DNA of 33,133 bases from Micavibrio sp. (GTDB taxonomy: Bacteria > Pseudomonadota > Alphaproteobacteria > Micavibrionales > CSBR16-224), in contig JALTWL010000309.1 of the NCBI GenBank assembly GCA_027047045.1, positions 1 through 33,133 on the forward strand, read 5' to 3'. Numbering within the stretch: the first letter of the stretch is position 1; each line of letters starts with the position of its first letter. Below, piece after piece: positions 1-13,237 of the stretch. The notes under the pieces are model-generated. The model did no database searches. It saw only the letters and a list, made by a program, of their open reading frames with translations, and had not been told where the DNA came from. The translations under genes and the position numbers were made by a program.

Positions 1-554
1 GTACCATAATCAATATCTGCTCTTAGAGTATGTAAAGGAACACGTCCCTCACGATACCATTCAGTTCTAGCGATATCTGCACCACCTAAACGTCCTGCAC
101 AATTAACCCTGATACCTAGAGCTCCCATACGTAAAGCAGATTGTACAGCTCTTTTCATCGCACGACGAAAAGAAACACGACGTTCTAATTGTTGAGATAT
201 ACCATCAGCAACAAGCTTAGCATCAACTTCTGGCTTACGTACTTCAATAATATTCAAAGAAACATCTCCACCTATTTTATTAGAAATTTGGTTACGTAAT
301 CTTTCAATATCTGCGCCTTTTTTACCAATAATTACACCTGGGCGAGCTGTGTAAAGAGTAACTTTAGTATTAGAAGCTGCTCTTTCAACCAAAACTCTTG
401 ATATTCCAGCAGGCTTTAGAGTTGTAAATAAATAATCTCTTAACTTTAAATCATCTATTAACTTATCTGAATAGTCCTTATCCGCATACCAACGGCTATC
501 CCATGTACGGTTAATGCCTAATCTAAGTCCTATCGGGCTTACTTTTTGACCCAT
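1..554 (-). CDS. rpsC: 30S ribosomal protein S3 (partial, C-terminus beyond window)
   Basis: S3 sits in the head of the small subunit at the mRNA entry tunnel and helps unwind mRNA. The visible 184 residues begin [14 protein letters not shown], the standard S3 N-terminus. The KH RNA-binding region follows at about residues 60-110, with the loop [13 protein letters not shown] and the segment IEVRKPE. The start ATG at 554-552 is preceded by a good ribosome binding site (GGAGAG). The gene lies 44 nt downstream of rplV in the S10-type cluster. The reading frame runs off the left edge, so the C-terminal domain cannot be judged. Confidence 0.97.
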   Translation of the reverse strand, partial: MGQKVSPIGLRLGINRTWDSRWYADKDYSDKLIDDLKLRDYLFTTLKPAGISRVLVERAASNTKVTLYTARPGVIIGKKGADIERLRNQISNKIGGDVSLNIIEVRKPEVDAKLVADGISQQLERRVSFRRAMKRAVQSALRMGALGIRVNCAGRLGGADIARTEWYREGRVPLHTLRADIDYG

Positions 555-598
555 ATTTTTCTCTCCTTAAACACTCTTTTCTATAAACTAAATCTCAA

Positions 599-973
599 TT
601 ATTCACTTTTCTCACAAACAACAATACGCAAATTACTAAAAGGTTTCATAATTCTAGCACCACGACCACGAGCTCTTGCACGAAATCTTTTCATAACCAA
701 CGCCTTACCTACACTAATTTCCTTGATATACAGGTTATCAACATCAAGACCTTGATTATTTTCAGCATTGGCAATTGCAGCTTCCAAAACCTCTTTTACT
801 TGTTTTGCCACTCTACGTTTAGAAAATTCCAAATCAAGTAAAGCATGTGCCACATCTTTACCACGAATAAGACCCGCAACAAGATTAAGCTTCTGTGGAC
901 TAACCCTAATATGTTTTGCCCTTGCAATCGCTTCATTTTCTGAAATACGAGGTTTATTGGCTAATTTACCCAT
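599..973 (-). CDS. rplV: 50S ribosomal protein L22
   Basis: L22 binds 23S rRNA, and its beta-hairpin lines the peptide exit tunnel. The 124-residue product has the family segments [18 protein letters not shown] near residue 23 and the basic tip with [11 protein letters not shown] near residue 98, where the loop enters the tunnel. The N-terminus is about ten residues longer than the E. coli protein ([15 protein letters not shown]), as is common in alphaproteobacteria. The start ATG follows the rpsS stop by four bases, and its Shine-Dalgarno GAGG lies inside the end of rpsS, so the two are translationally coupled. I see no tunnel-loop deletion of the macrolide-resistance type. Confidence 0.97.
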   Translation of the reverse strand: MGKLANKPRISENEAIARAKHIRVSPQKLNLVAGLIRGKDVAHALLDLEFSKRRVAKQVKEVLEAAIANAENNQGLDVDNLYIKEISVGKALVMKRFRARARGRGARIMKPFSNLRIVVCEKSE

Positions 974-977
974 TTTT

Positions 978-1256
978 CTATTTCCTCTTCGCTTTTTTAT
1001 CTACACCATGACCGTAATAAGTACGTGTAGGTGCAAATTCACCAAATTTATGTCCTATCATTTCCTCTGTTGCCAAAACTGGTATAAATTTCTGTCCATT
1101 ATATACTCCAAAAGTAAGGCCCACAAATTGAGGCATAATCATAGATCTTCTAGACCATATCTTAATTACCTCATTGCGACCACTTTCTTTGACAGCCTGT
1201 GCTTTTTTCAACACATATCTTTCAACAAAAGGACCTTTCCAAACTGAACGTGCCAT
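978..1256 (-). CDS. rpsS: 30S ribosomal protein S19
   Basis: S19 lies in the head of the small subunit with S13 and contacts the A-site finger. The 92-residue product has the usual length and the conserved stretches [17 protein letters not shown] at the start, [19 protein letters not shown] in the middle and [19 protein letters not shown] at the end. It lies between rplB (15 nt upstream) and rplV (4 nt downstream) in the canonical S10 order. Nothing unusual is visible. Confidence 0.97.
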   Translation of the reverse strand: MARSVWKGPFVERYVLKKAQAVKESGRNEVIKIWSRRSMIMPQFVGLTFGVYNGQKFIPVLATEEMIGHKFGEFAPTRTYYGHGVDKKAKRK

Positions 1257-1271
1257 CTTTTAATTCCTTTC

Positions 1272-2114
1272 TTAACCGCGTCCACCACGCTTAGCGTTAC
1301 GACGACGTAAAATATATTTATCAGTTGTTTTATTTTTACGAGTACGTGCACCCTTCGTTGGCTTACCCCAAGGAGTAACAGGATGACGACCACCAGAAGT
1401 CTTACCTTCACCACCACCATGTGGATGATCAACAGGATTCATAACAACACCACGTACAGTAGGACGGCGACCCAACCAACGGTTACGACCAGCCTTACCA
1501 AGGTTAATATTGCTATGATCTGTATTAGATACAGCACCTATGGTTGCCATACATTCACCACGAACTATACGAAGCTCACCAGAGGTTAATTTAATTTGAG
1601 CATAACCACTATCACGACCAACTAATTGTACATAACTACCAGCAGAACGTGCTAGCTGTCCACCTTTTCTAGGTTTTAATTCCACGTTATGAACAATTGT
1701 TCCAACTGGAATATTTTTTAGAGGCATAGCATTACCAGGCTTAATATCAGCTTTTTCAGATGCAATAACCTTATCACCTGCAGCAAGTCTTTGTGGTGCT
1801 AAAATATAAGAAAGCTCACCATCTGCATATTTTATCAAAGCAATAAATGCTGTACGATTAGGATCATATTCAATACGTTCTACAACCGCTTCCATATCCA
1901 TTTTACGACGTTTAAAATCAATCAAGCGATATTTACGCTTATGACCACCGCCAATATGACGCGTAGTAATGTGACCTTGGTTATTTCTACCACCTGTTTT
2001 TGTTAAGCCCACAGTTAAAGATTTAACTGGCTTACCCTTCCATAATTCACTTCTGTCAACTGTTACCAATTGACGAGTGCTTGGTGTTCTTGGTTTATAA
2101 TTTTTTAATGCCAT
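1272..2114 (-). CDS. rplB: 50S ribosomal protein L2
   Basis: L2 is a primary 23S rRNA binding protein needed for subunit association and peptidyl transfer. The 280-residue product has the normal length. It opens with [19 protein letters not shown] and carries the diagnostic C-terminal loop [21 protein letters not shown]-like stretch at about residues 229-249, including the conserved histidine near the peptidyl-transferase centre. Upstream is rplW, 41 nt away, and a moderate Shine-Dalgarno (AAAGGG) precedes the ATG. No irregularities were seen. Confidence 0.98.
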   Translation of the reverse strand: MALKNYKPRTPSTRQLVTVDRSELWKGKPVKSLTVGLTKTGGRNNQGHITTRHIGGGHKRKYRLIDFKRRKMDMEAVVERIEYDPNRTAFIALIKYADGELSYILAPQRLAAGDKVIASEKADIKPGNAMPLKNIPVGTIVHNVELKPRKGGQLARSAGSYVQLVGRDSGYAQIKLTSGELRIVRGECMATIGAVSNTDHSNINLGKAGRNRWLGRRPTVRGVVMNPVDHPHGGGEGKTSGGRHPVTPWGKPTKGARTRKNKTTDKYILRRRNAKRGGRG

Positions 2115-2155
2115 TGTTCGTACCCTTTATCAAAGAACAATTAATCCTATTTAAT

Positions 2156-2473
2156 TTATTTTACACCCGCTGTAATATCGATGGTTTGCCCATCTTCAAG
2201 CGTAACCATAGCTTTTTTATAATCACTACGTTGCCCCATATAACCTTTAAAACGCTTAGTCTTACCCTTTTGTCTTAAAGTATTAACTGATTTCACTTTT
2301 ACCCCAAAAATTGTTTGAACAGCATCTACAATTTCTGGCTTAGTTGCGTCCATAGCAACCCTAAAAGTAACCTGTCCATATTCAGAACCCATAGCAGCTT
2401 TCTCAGTTATAACAGGTGACTTTATAATATCGTACATACGTGGGGTCGCCATTTTCTTTTTAGTCTTACTCAT
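2156..2473 (-). CDS. rplW: 50S ribosomal protein L23
   Basis: L23 lies at the peptide tunnel exit and is a docking site for trigger factor and SRP. The 105-residue product carries the family start [15 protein letters not shown] at about residues 13-27 and the C-terminal segment with [13 protein letters not shown]. The start ATG overlaps the rplD stop in an ATGA arrangement (2470-2473), so translation is probably coupled to rplD. A second ATG at residue 8 is possible, but the coupled one is preferred. The extra basic N-terminus ([12 protein letters not shown]) is typical of alphaproteobacterial L23. Confidence 0.96.
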   Translation of the reverse strand: MSKTKKKMATPRMYDIIKSPVITEKAAMGSEYGQVTFRVAMDATKPEIVDAVQTIFGVKVKSVNTLRQKGKTKRFKGYMGQRSDYKKAMVTLEDGQTIDITAGVK

Positions 2474-3090
2474 TTTAAACGCTCCTCCAATTTAGCAACC
2501 GCATCTTTAGTTAAAACTAATTTATCATGTCCTAAAATATCATAAACATTAGCTCCTTGTTGCGGTAAGATATCAATATTTGGTATATTTCTAATAGCTT
2601 TAGAAAAATTTTCATCTATATTGTCGCCATCAATAAATAAAACTGAAGACATATCCATTTTTTTCAAATTAACAGCGATATCTTTTGTTTTATGAGTTTT
2701 TGCCTTAGCTGCGTCAACTACAAGTAACTCTCCAGCTGCTTGTTTTGTCGATAATGCCATTTTTAAAGCTAATTTACGCACTTTCTTTTGCAAATCAAAA
2801 GCATGTGAGCGCACTACAGGACCATGAACTGTTTGTCCACCACGTTGCTGTGTACCACGCAGAGAACCAAGTCTTGCATTACCTGTGCCTTTTTGTCTAA
2901 ACGGCTTTTTACCCGTACCACTAATCTCACTGATAGTTTTAACCTTGTGAGTACCAGCACGACGCTTAGCTAACTGCCAATTTACTACACTATGTAATAT
3001 ATCAGCTTTTACATCAACTCCGAAAACATCATCACTAAGAGTAATGTCCCCAACTTTTTTATTTTCTAAACTTTTCACGGCGACTTTCAT
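2470..3090 (-). CDS. rplD: 50S ribosomal protein L4
   Basis: L4 binds 23S rRNA and extends a loop into the peptide tunnel; in enterobacteria it also represses the S10 operon. The 206-residue product has the extended tunnel loop with [19 protein letters not shown] at about residues 59-77 and the following RGGQTVHGP. The gene overlaps rplW by four bases and follows rplC after 42 nt. Because the S10 genes here are joined to the str operon, an enterobacterial-type S10 leader upstream of rpsJ is not evident, so L4 autoregulation of that kind is not supported. Confidence 0.97.
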   Translation of the reverse strand: MKVAVKSLENKKVGDITLSDDVFGVDVKADILHSVVNWQLAKRRAGTHKVKTISEISGTGKKPFRQKGTGNARLGSLRGTQQRGGQTVHGPVVRSHAFDLQKKVRKLALKMALSTKQAAGELLVVDAAKAKTHKTKDIAVNLKKMDMSSVLFIDGDNIDENFSKAIRNIPNIDILPQQGANVYDILGHDKLVLTKDAVAKLEERLK

Positions 3091-3132
3091 CGCTTTTTCC
3101 TTTCCTAAAAGTTCTACAAGATATAAATAAAA

Positions 3133-3924
3133 TTATTTATCTTCCTTTTTTTCTTCTTTTTTTTCACCAGAAACCTCTTTAGCTGTATTTTCAGCCTTAG
3201 GAGTTTCATCTTTCTTTTCCTCTACAGGCTTAACAGCTATTTTTTCTTCTACTGCTTTAAAACCTGCTGGAAAAGGAGCTTCTTTAGGTGCTTCTTGCTT
3301 AACAGCATCTTTGATCGTAACCCAAGATTTCTTAGCGCCAGGTACAGCACCTTTTACAAAAATCAATCCCTTATCTTCATCTACGGAAACAACCTGTAAA
3401 TTTTGAACTGTGCAGTTTCTAGCCCCCATATGACCCGCCATCTTTTTACCCTTGAAAACTTTACCAGGGTCTTGACATTGACCAGTAGAACCATGTGAGC
3501 GGTGAGAAACCGATACACCATGCGTAGCACGCAGACCAGCAAAATTCCAACGTTTCATAGCACCAGCAAAACCTTTACCAATACTAATACCGCTAACGTC
3601 AACTTTTTGCCCCACAATAAAATGGCTTGCTAAAAGTGTTGAGCCAACTTTAATGACAGCATCTTCGCTTACTCTAAATTCCATCAACTTTGCCTTAGGC
3701 TCAACCTTTGCCTTAGCATAGTGACCACGCACAGGTTTAGATATATTTTTAACTTTGCGCTCTCCAGCACCTAACTGCAGAGATACATAGCCGTTCTTTT
3801 CTTTCGTTTGAACAGAGATAACTTGACAATTATCAACTTTCAAAACTGTAACCGGTACATGATGTCCACTTTCATCAAACATCCTTGTCATACCAAGCTT
3901 TTGTGCAATCAATCCTGTACGCAT
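3133..3924 (-). CDS. rplC: 50S ribosomal protein L3 with charged C-terminal tail
   Basis: L3 is an early assembly protein that binds near the 3' end of 23S rRNA and reaches the peptidyl-transferase centre. The start [18 protein letters not shown] and the core [20 protein letters not shown] (about residues 145-164) are diagnostic; Q149 aligns with the glutamine methylated by PrmB in E. coli. The product is 263 residues against about 209 in E. coli. The surplus is a low-complexity tail from about residue 211, rich in lysine, glutamate, alanine and proline and ending [11 protein letters not shown]. Alphaproteobacterial L3 proteins are often somewhat longer, but this tail is long. It is followed by rplD at 42 nt. 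Confidence 0.97.
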   Translation of the reverse strand: MRTGLIAQKLGMTRMFDESGHHVPVTVLKVDNCQVISVQTKEKNGYVSLQLGAGERKVKNISKPVRGHYAKAKVEPKAKLMEFRVSEDAVIKVGSTLLASHFIVGQKVDVSGISIGKGFAGAMKRWNFAGLRATHGVSVSHRSHGSTGQCQDPGKVFKGKKMAGHMGARNCTVQNLQVVSVDEDKGLIFVKGAVPGAKKSWVTIKDAVKQEAPKEAPFPAGFKAVEEKIAVKPVEEKKDETPKAENTAKEVSGEKKEEKKEDK

Positions 3925-3974
3925 CTTTTTATTATCCTTACTTTATAAAACCTTTTCCAAATTTAATTCAAAAA

Positions 3975-4298
3975 TTAAGCTGCTCTTTCATGTAGTTTTA
4001 TTTCAACATCCACACCCGCTGCCAAATCCAACTTCATCAAAGCATCAATTGTCTGCGGTGTAGGTTCAACTATATCAAGCATTCTCTTATGTGTTCTTGT
4101 TTCAAATTGTTCACGCGATTTTTTGTTCACATGAGGACTACGCAAAACAGTAAATTTTTCTATTCTGGTTGGTAGTGGTATAGGACCACGAACAGATGCA
4201 CCTGTTCTTTTAGCTGTATTAACAATCTCATGTGTAGATTGATCTAAAACACGATGATCGTAAGCTCTGAGTACAACACGTATATTTTGCGTTTCCAT
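3975..4298 (-). CDS. rpsJ: 30S ribosomal protein S10 (NusE)
   Basis: S10 is a head protein of the small subunit and, as NusE, the partner of NusB and NusG in antitermination and transcription-translation coupling. The 107-residue product matches the family throughout: [16 protein letters not shown], the extended loop [20 protein letters not shown] at about residues 38-57, and [15 protein letters not shown]. It follows tuf after 74 nt, a gap holding a hairpin, with AGGAT as ribosome binding site. The tuf-rpsJ junction joins the str and S10 gene groups, the usual arrangement in alphaproteobacteria. Confidence 0.97.
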   Translation of the reverse strand: METQNIRVVLRAYDHRVLDQSTHEIVNTAKRTGASVRGPIPLPTRIEKFTVLRSPHVNKKSREQFETRTHKRMLDIVEPTPQTIDALMKLDLAAGVDVEIKLHERAA

Positions 4299-4337
4299 TT
4301 TTTAAATCCTGTTCATTCTTTCTAAGTTTTTAAAGTG

Positions 4338-4364
4338 TGGCTCACCAGATATTCTGATGAGCCA
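4338..4364 (-). promoter_or_regulatory. Intercistronic hairpin between tuf and rpsJ
   Basis: An 11-bp stem with one G-U pair (4338-4348 with 4354-4364) closes a five-base loop just after the tuf stop codon. No T-run follows on the minus strand (the next bases are CACTTTAAAA), so it does not look like a strong intrinsic terminator. It is more likely a processing or mRNA-stabilising element, or a weak attenuator, separating the abundant EF-Tu message from the S10 genes. The function is inferred. Confidence 0.6.
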
Positions 4365-4372
4365 AACTTAAA

Positions 4373-5563
4373 TTATTCAACGATAGATACCACTCGACCT
4401 GCACCTACTGTACGTCCACCTTCACGAATAGCAAAGCGAAGACCCTCATTCATAGCAATAGGAGCAATCAATTCAACATCCATTTCCACATCATCACCAG
4501 GCATTACCATTTCTGTACCTTCTGGTAACTGAACAACACCTGTAACGTCTGTAGTTCTAAAATAGAATTGTGGACGATAATTTGTGAAAAATGGAGTATG
4601 ACGACCACCTTCATCTTTTGTCAAGATATAAGATTTAGCCTTAAATTTAGTATGTGGTGTAATAGAACCTGGCTGAGCTAATACTTGACCACGTTCAACT
4701 TCCTCACGTTTTGTTCCACGAAGTAAAGCACCGATATTATCACCCGCTTCACCACGGTCTAGTAATTTACGGAACATTTCAACTCCAGTAATAGTTGTTG
4801 ATTGTGTTTCTTTAATACCAATAATTTCAACTTCATCACCAACATTGATAACACCCTGCTCTACACGACCTGTAACAACAGTACCACGTCCTGAAATTGA
4901 GAATACATCTTCAATAGGCATCAAGAATGGTTGGTCAACTGGACGCTCAGGAGTTGGAATATAATCATCAACAGCTTTCATTAGCTCTAAAATAGCATTT
5001 TTACCAATCTCATCATCACGACCCTCAAGTGCAGCCAATGCAGAGCCTTTAATTACAGGAATATCATCACCTGGGAATTTATATTCGTTAAGTAATTCAC
5101 GAATTTCCATTTCAACAAGCTCTAATAATTCTTCATCATCAACTTGGTCAACTTTGTTCATGAATACCACCAAAGATGGAACACCAACCTGACGAGCAAG
5201 CAAGATATGTTCACGAGTTTGTGGCATTGGACCATCAGCTGCAGACACAACCAAAATAGCACCATCCATTTGAGCCGCACCAGTAATCATATTTTTCACA
5301 TAGTCAGCGTGACCAGGACAGTCAACATGTGCATAGTGGCGACCATCTGTTTCATATTCAACATGTGCTGTAGAAATTGTAATACCACGTTCACGCTCTT
5401 CTGGAGCCTTATCGATATTTGCAAAATCAACAGCCTCTCCACCATGTGCTTCTGACAATACCTTTGTAATTGCAGCAGTCAGAGTAGTTTTACCATGGTC
5501 AACGTGACCAATAGTACCAATATTCACATGTGGTTTTGTTCTTTCAAATTTTTCCTTAGACAT
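4373..5563 (-). CDS. tuf: Translation elongation factor Tu
   Basis: EF-Tu is the GTPase that delivers aminoacyl-tRNA to the ribosomal A site. The 396-residue product has all G motifs: [14 protein letters not shown] at about residues 19-32, [12 protein letters not shown] at about 81-92 and NKVDQVDD at about 136-143. The effector region [13 protein letters not shown] and the beta-barrel domains 2 and 3 follow, ending [11 protein letters not shown]. It lies 43 nt downstream of fusA in the str operon, with GAGG before the ATG. Many alphaproteobacteria carry a second tuf elsewhere; only one is visible here. Confidence 0.98.
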   Translation of the reverse strand: MSKEKFERTKPHVNIGTIGHVDHGKTTLTAAITKVLSEAHGGEAVDFANIDKAPEERERGITISTAHVEYETDGRHYAHVDCPGHADYVKNMITGAAQMDGAILVVSAADGPMPQTREHILLARQVGVPSLVVFMNKVDQVDDEELLELVEMEIRELLNEYKFPGDDIPVIKGSALAALEGRDDEIGKNAILELMKAVDDYIPTPERPVDQPFLMPIEDVFSISGRGTVVTGRVEQGVINVGDEVEIIGIKETQSTTITGVEMFRKLLDRGEAGDNIGALLRGTKREEVERGQVLAQPGSITPHTKFKAKSYILTKDEGGRHTPFFTNYRPQFYFRTTDVTGVVQLPEGTEMVMPGDDVEMDVELIAPIAMNEGLRFAIREGGRTVGAGRVVSIVE

Positions 5564-5606
5564 TTTATATCATCCTCTTAAGTTATGTTAATAAAGTAAA
5601 TTTAAC

Positions 5607-7682
5607 CTATGCCAGCTTTTCTTTTACCTCATCAGCAACGGCCTTTGGCACTTGATCATAATGATCAAAATGCATGGTGTACTGTGCGCGTCCCTGGCTC
5701 ATAGAGCGCAAAGTGTTAATATAACCAAACATATTAGCAAGTGGAACCATAGCAGATACAACCTTAGCATTCCCTCTAGATTCCATATCAGAAACTTGAC
5801 CACGTCGTGAGTTCAAATCCCCAATTATATCCCCCATATATTCTTCTGGTGTTACAACTTCAACTTTCATTACAGGCTCTAACAGTACAGGTGCTGCCTG
5901 TGCCATACCCTCACGAAAAGCAGCTCTTGCTGCAATTTCAAAAGCAAGAACAGATGAGTCAACATCGTGGAACGCACCATCAACCAATGTTGCCTTAAAA
6001 TCAATAGTTGGAAAACCAGCAACAACCCCAGTTTCTTGTGCAGAAATAAGTCCTTTTTCAACACCTGGAATGAATTCTTTTGGAATAGCACCACCAACAA
6101 TTTTACTTTCAAATTCGTAACCTGCGCCAACCTCACTTGGAGCAAATTGAATAATCACACGAGCAAATTGCCCAGAACCACCAGATTGTTTCTTATGAGT
6201 ATAGTCAACTTCTGTTGGCTTTGTAATTGTCTCACGATAAGCAACCTGAGGTGCACCAATATTAGCGCCTACCTTAAATTCACGCTGCATACGATCAACA
6301 ATAATATCCAAATGTAATTCACCCATACCCTTAATAATTGTTTGCCCTGTTTCATGGTCAACACTTACTCTAAAAGAGGGATCTTCTGCTGCCAAACGCT
6401 GCAAAGCTATCGACATTTTTTCTTGGTCAGCTTTTGTCTTTGGCTCAACTGCAATTTCAATCACTGGATCTGGAAACTCCATACGCTCAAGCACAATAGT
6501 TTTTGCAGGATCACATAGAGTATCACCAGTTGTTGTATCCTTAAGTCCAACAAGTGCAACAATATCACCTGCATAAGCCTTTTTAATTTCCTCACGATTA
6601 TTAGAATGCATAAGCAACATACGACCTATACGTTCTTTTTTACCTTTTACAGAGTTTAAAACGTAACTTCCCGCATCTAAAGTACCAGAATAGATACGCA
6701 CAAAGGTCAAACTACCTACAAATGGGTCATTCATAATCTTAAATGCCAAAGCAGAAAAAGGAGCATCATCACTTGGAGGACGGCTATCTTCTTCATCTGA
6801 ATCTACCTTTTGTCCCTTAACTTCACCAATATCCAGTGGTGATGGCATAAATTCAACCACTGCATCAAGAAGTGGTTGTACACCTTTATTTTTAAAAGCT
6901 GTACCACACAAAACTGGTACAAACTCACTAGCAATAGTACCTCTACGAATACATTTTTTTAGAGTTTCTTCGCTAGGCTCTGTTCCATCAAGATAAGCCT
7001 CCATTGCCTCATCATCTTGCTCTAGCGCAGTTTCAACCATTTCCATACGATATTCTTCAGCTTTATCTTTTAAGTCGGCTGGAATATCCAAATATTCAAA
7101 CTCTGCCCCTAAACTTTCATCTTTCCAGATTACGGCTTTCATTTTTATTAAATCAACAACACCAGCAAAGTCAGATTCAGCCCCGATTGGTAACTGCACA
7201 ACTAGTGGCTTAGCGCCTAGCCTATCAATAATCATATCAACACAACGATAAAAATCAGCACCGATTCTATCCATTTTATTTACAAAACACATACGAGGAA
7301 CGCCATATTTATCAGCTTGCCTCCAAACCGTTTCTGATTGAGGTTCAACCCCCGCAACAGAGTCAAACACAGCAACAGCACCGTCAAGCACCCTTAAAGA
7401 ACGCTCAACCTCAATGGTAAAATCAACGTGACCAGGAGTGTCAATAATATTGACACGATGATCATTCCAAAAACAAGTAGTCGCAGCAGATGTAATTGTA
7501 ATACCACGCTCTTGTTCTTGTTCCATCCAATCCATAGTGGCTGCACCGTCGTGGACTTCACCAATTTTATAAGATTTACCTGTATAGTATAAGATACGCT
7601 CAGTAGTGGTAGTTTTACCCGCATCAATATGAGCCATAATTCCTATATTGCGATATTTATCTAATGCTGTTCTATCTGACAT
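5607..7682 (-). CDS. fusA: Translation elongation factor G
   Basis: EF-G is the translocase GTPase and also acts with RRF in ribosome recycling. The 691-residue product has the usual length. The G domain carries the P-loop [15 protein letters not shown] at about residues 17-31, [16 protein letters not shown] at about 81-96 and [10 protein letters not shown] near 135. Domain IV follows with its tip region, and the C-terminus ends with [17 protein letters not shown] and HYDQVP. It lies 17 nt after rpsG and 43 nt before tuf, the standard str order. No insertions or loss of GTPase residues were seen. Confidence 0.98.
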   Translation of the reverse strand: MSDRTALDKYRNIGIMAHIDAGKTTTTERILYYTGKSYKIGEVHDGAATMDWMEQEQERGITITSAATTCFWNDHRVNIIDTPGHVDFTIEVERSLRVLDGAVAVFDSVAGVEPQSETVWRQADKYGVPRMCFVNKMDRIGADFYRCVDMIIDRLGAKPLVVQLPIGAESDFAGVVDLIKMKAVIWKDESLGAEFEYLDIPADLKDKAEEYRMEMVETALEQDDEAMEAYLDGTEPSEETLKKCIRRGTIASEFVPVLCGTAFKNKGVQPLLDAVVEFMPSPLDIGEVKGQKVDSDEEDSRPPSDDAPFSALAFKIMNDPFVGSLTFVRIYSGTLDAGSYVLNSVKGKKERIGRMLLMHSNNREEIKKAYAGDIVALVGLKDTTTGDTLCDPAKTIVLERMEFPDPVIEIAVEPKTKADQEKMSIALQRLAAEDPSFRVSVDHETGQTIIKGMGELHLDIIVDRMQREFKVGANIGAPQVAYRETITKPTEVDYTHKKQSGGSGQFARVIIQFAPSEVGAGYEFESKIVGGAIPKEFIPGVEKGLISAQETGVVAGFPTIDFKATLVDGAFHDVDSSVLAFEIAARAAFREGMAQAAPVLLEPVMKVEVVTPEEYMGDIIGDLNSRRGQVSDMESRGNAKVVSAMVPLANMFGYINTLRSMSQGRAQYTMHFDHYDQVPKAVADEVKEKLA

Positions 7683-7699
7683 TTATTTTCCCCTAATTA

Positions 7700-8173
<474 letters not shown>

Positions 8174-8202
8174 TTAATCAAATCCTTTATCTAAAAATTA
8201 AA

Positions 8203-8574
8203 CTATTTAGGTCGCTTCGCACCATAGCGAGAACGAGATTGCTTACGCTTATCAACACCCTGTGTATCCAAAGCGCCACGAATAACTGTATAGCGAACCC
8301 CAGGTAAGTCTTTTCTACGACCGCCACGCACTAAAACAACCGCGTGCTCTTGCAAATTATGACCAATACCTGGAATATAAGTTGTAACTTCACGTTTATT
8401 AGTTAAACGTACACGAGCCACCTTACGCAAAGCCGAGTTAGGCTTTTTAGGTGTTGTTGTATAAACACGAACACAAACACCACGCTTTTGAGGGTTTCCC
8501 TTTAAATCTGGCGTTTTAGTTTTCTTAACAACTGACTTTCTTCTTTTACGTACAAGCTGGTTAATCGTTGGCAT
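8203..8574 (-). CDS. rpsL: 30S ribosomal protein S12
   Basis: S12 sits at the decoding centre and affects fidelity. The 123-residue product is nearly invariant in the key regions: [32 protein letters not shown] at about residues 40-58 and [18 protein letters not shown] at about 83-100. The lysines whose change gives streptomycin resistance (E. coli K42 and K87) are wild type here. This is the first gene of the str/S10 unit. It follows a leader of about 230 nt and a strong promoter, with GGAAGGG as ribosome binding site six bases before the ATG. Confidence 0.98.
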   Translation of the reverse strand: MPTINQLVRKRRKSVVKKTKTPDLKGNPQKRGVCVRVYTTTPKKPNSALRKVARVRLTNKREVTTYIPGIGHNLQEHAVVLVRGGRRKDLPGVRYTVIRGALDTQGVDKRKQSRSRYGAKRPK

Positions 8575-8804
8575 ATCTTGCCCTTCCCATACAATAAATT
8601 AATTAATCCTAACAATGTCCTGATTGAATAGCTGATTCAGCCAAATAATGCAACACAAAAAGAGCCTCAAGTTATTTTTTTTGGGCCCCATTGACTATCA
8701 TCTCCATTCGATAGTCATATGTCTTTGTATGCATTGCCACATAGCAGACTGCGTTTAAGTGTAAGATTCCTCTCCACTTACGACCAGCCTATCCCTACAA
8801 GACT
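8575..8804 (-). promoter_or_regulatory. Long structured 5' leader of the str/S10 operon
   Basis: About 230 nt lie between the predicted transcription start and the rpsL ATG, and no gene is visible in them. Read on the minus strand, the first part contains a segment able to form either a 6-bp stem (8756-8761 with 8775-8780) or an alternative 5-bp stem (8761-8765 with 8777-8781), which exclude each other. Further on is a perfect 8-bp stem with a 10-nt loop (8692-8699 with 8710-8717), followed by GGGGCCC and a run of eight A. This may be a regulatory leader; the function is inferred and no known family is recognised. Confidence 0.5.
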
Positions 8805-8810
8805 AGCGGG

Positions 8811-8838
8811 AATATACCATACTAAAATTATACGTCAA
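8811..8838 (-). promoter_or_regulatory. Sigma-70 type promoter of the str/S10 operon
   Basis: On the minus strand TTGACG (8833-8838) and TATATT (8811-8816) are separated by 16 bases, a near-consensus -35/-10 pair. It lies between the rpoC terminator and rpsL and predicts a start near 8804. An AT-rich stretch of about 40 bases lies just upstream (8839-8880) and could act as an UP element. Confidence 0.7.
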
Positions 8839-8876
8839 GTATTAATTTTAATAAAAATAATTTTTTTATAGATATA

Positions 8877-8904
8877 TAAAAAAAGACAGCATATAAATGC
8901 TGCC
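8877..8904 (-). terminator. Intrinsic terminator after rpoC
   Basis: An 8-bp stem with one G-U pair (8885-8892 with 8897-8904) and a four-base loop is followed on the minus strand by seven T. It lies 24 bp past the rpoC stop and separates the rplKAJL-rpoBC unit from the str promoter just downstream. Confidence 0.88.
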
Positions 8905-8928
8905 TTTTCTATAAAAATTAGCTGAAAA

Positions 8929-13197
<4,269 letters not shown>

Positions 13198-13237
13198 TTA
13201 AATTCATAAACTAATCCAAATAAACAAAGTGAGCTAA

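Noticed and set aside
768-1247. 159-codon plus-strand open frame across rplV and rpsS
   Set aside because: It is antisense to two intact ribosomal protein genes, and the translation has no recognisable motif.
3050-4300. Mobile element or horizontal transfer at the str/S10 fusion
   Set aside because: The fused order is normal in alphaproteobacteria and composition is even across the junction.
8203-8574. Possible streptomycin-resistance changes in S12
   Set aside because: Both lysine regions (TPKKPNS and RKDLPGV) are wild type.
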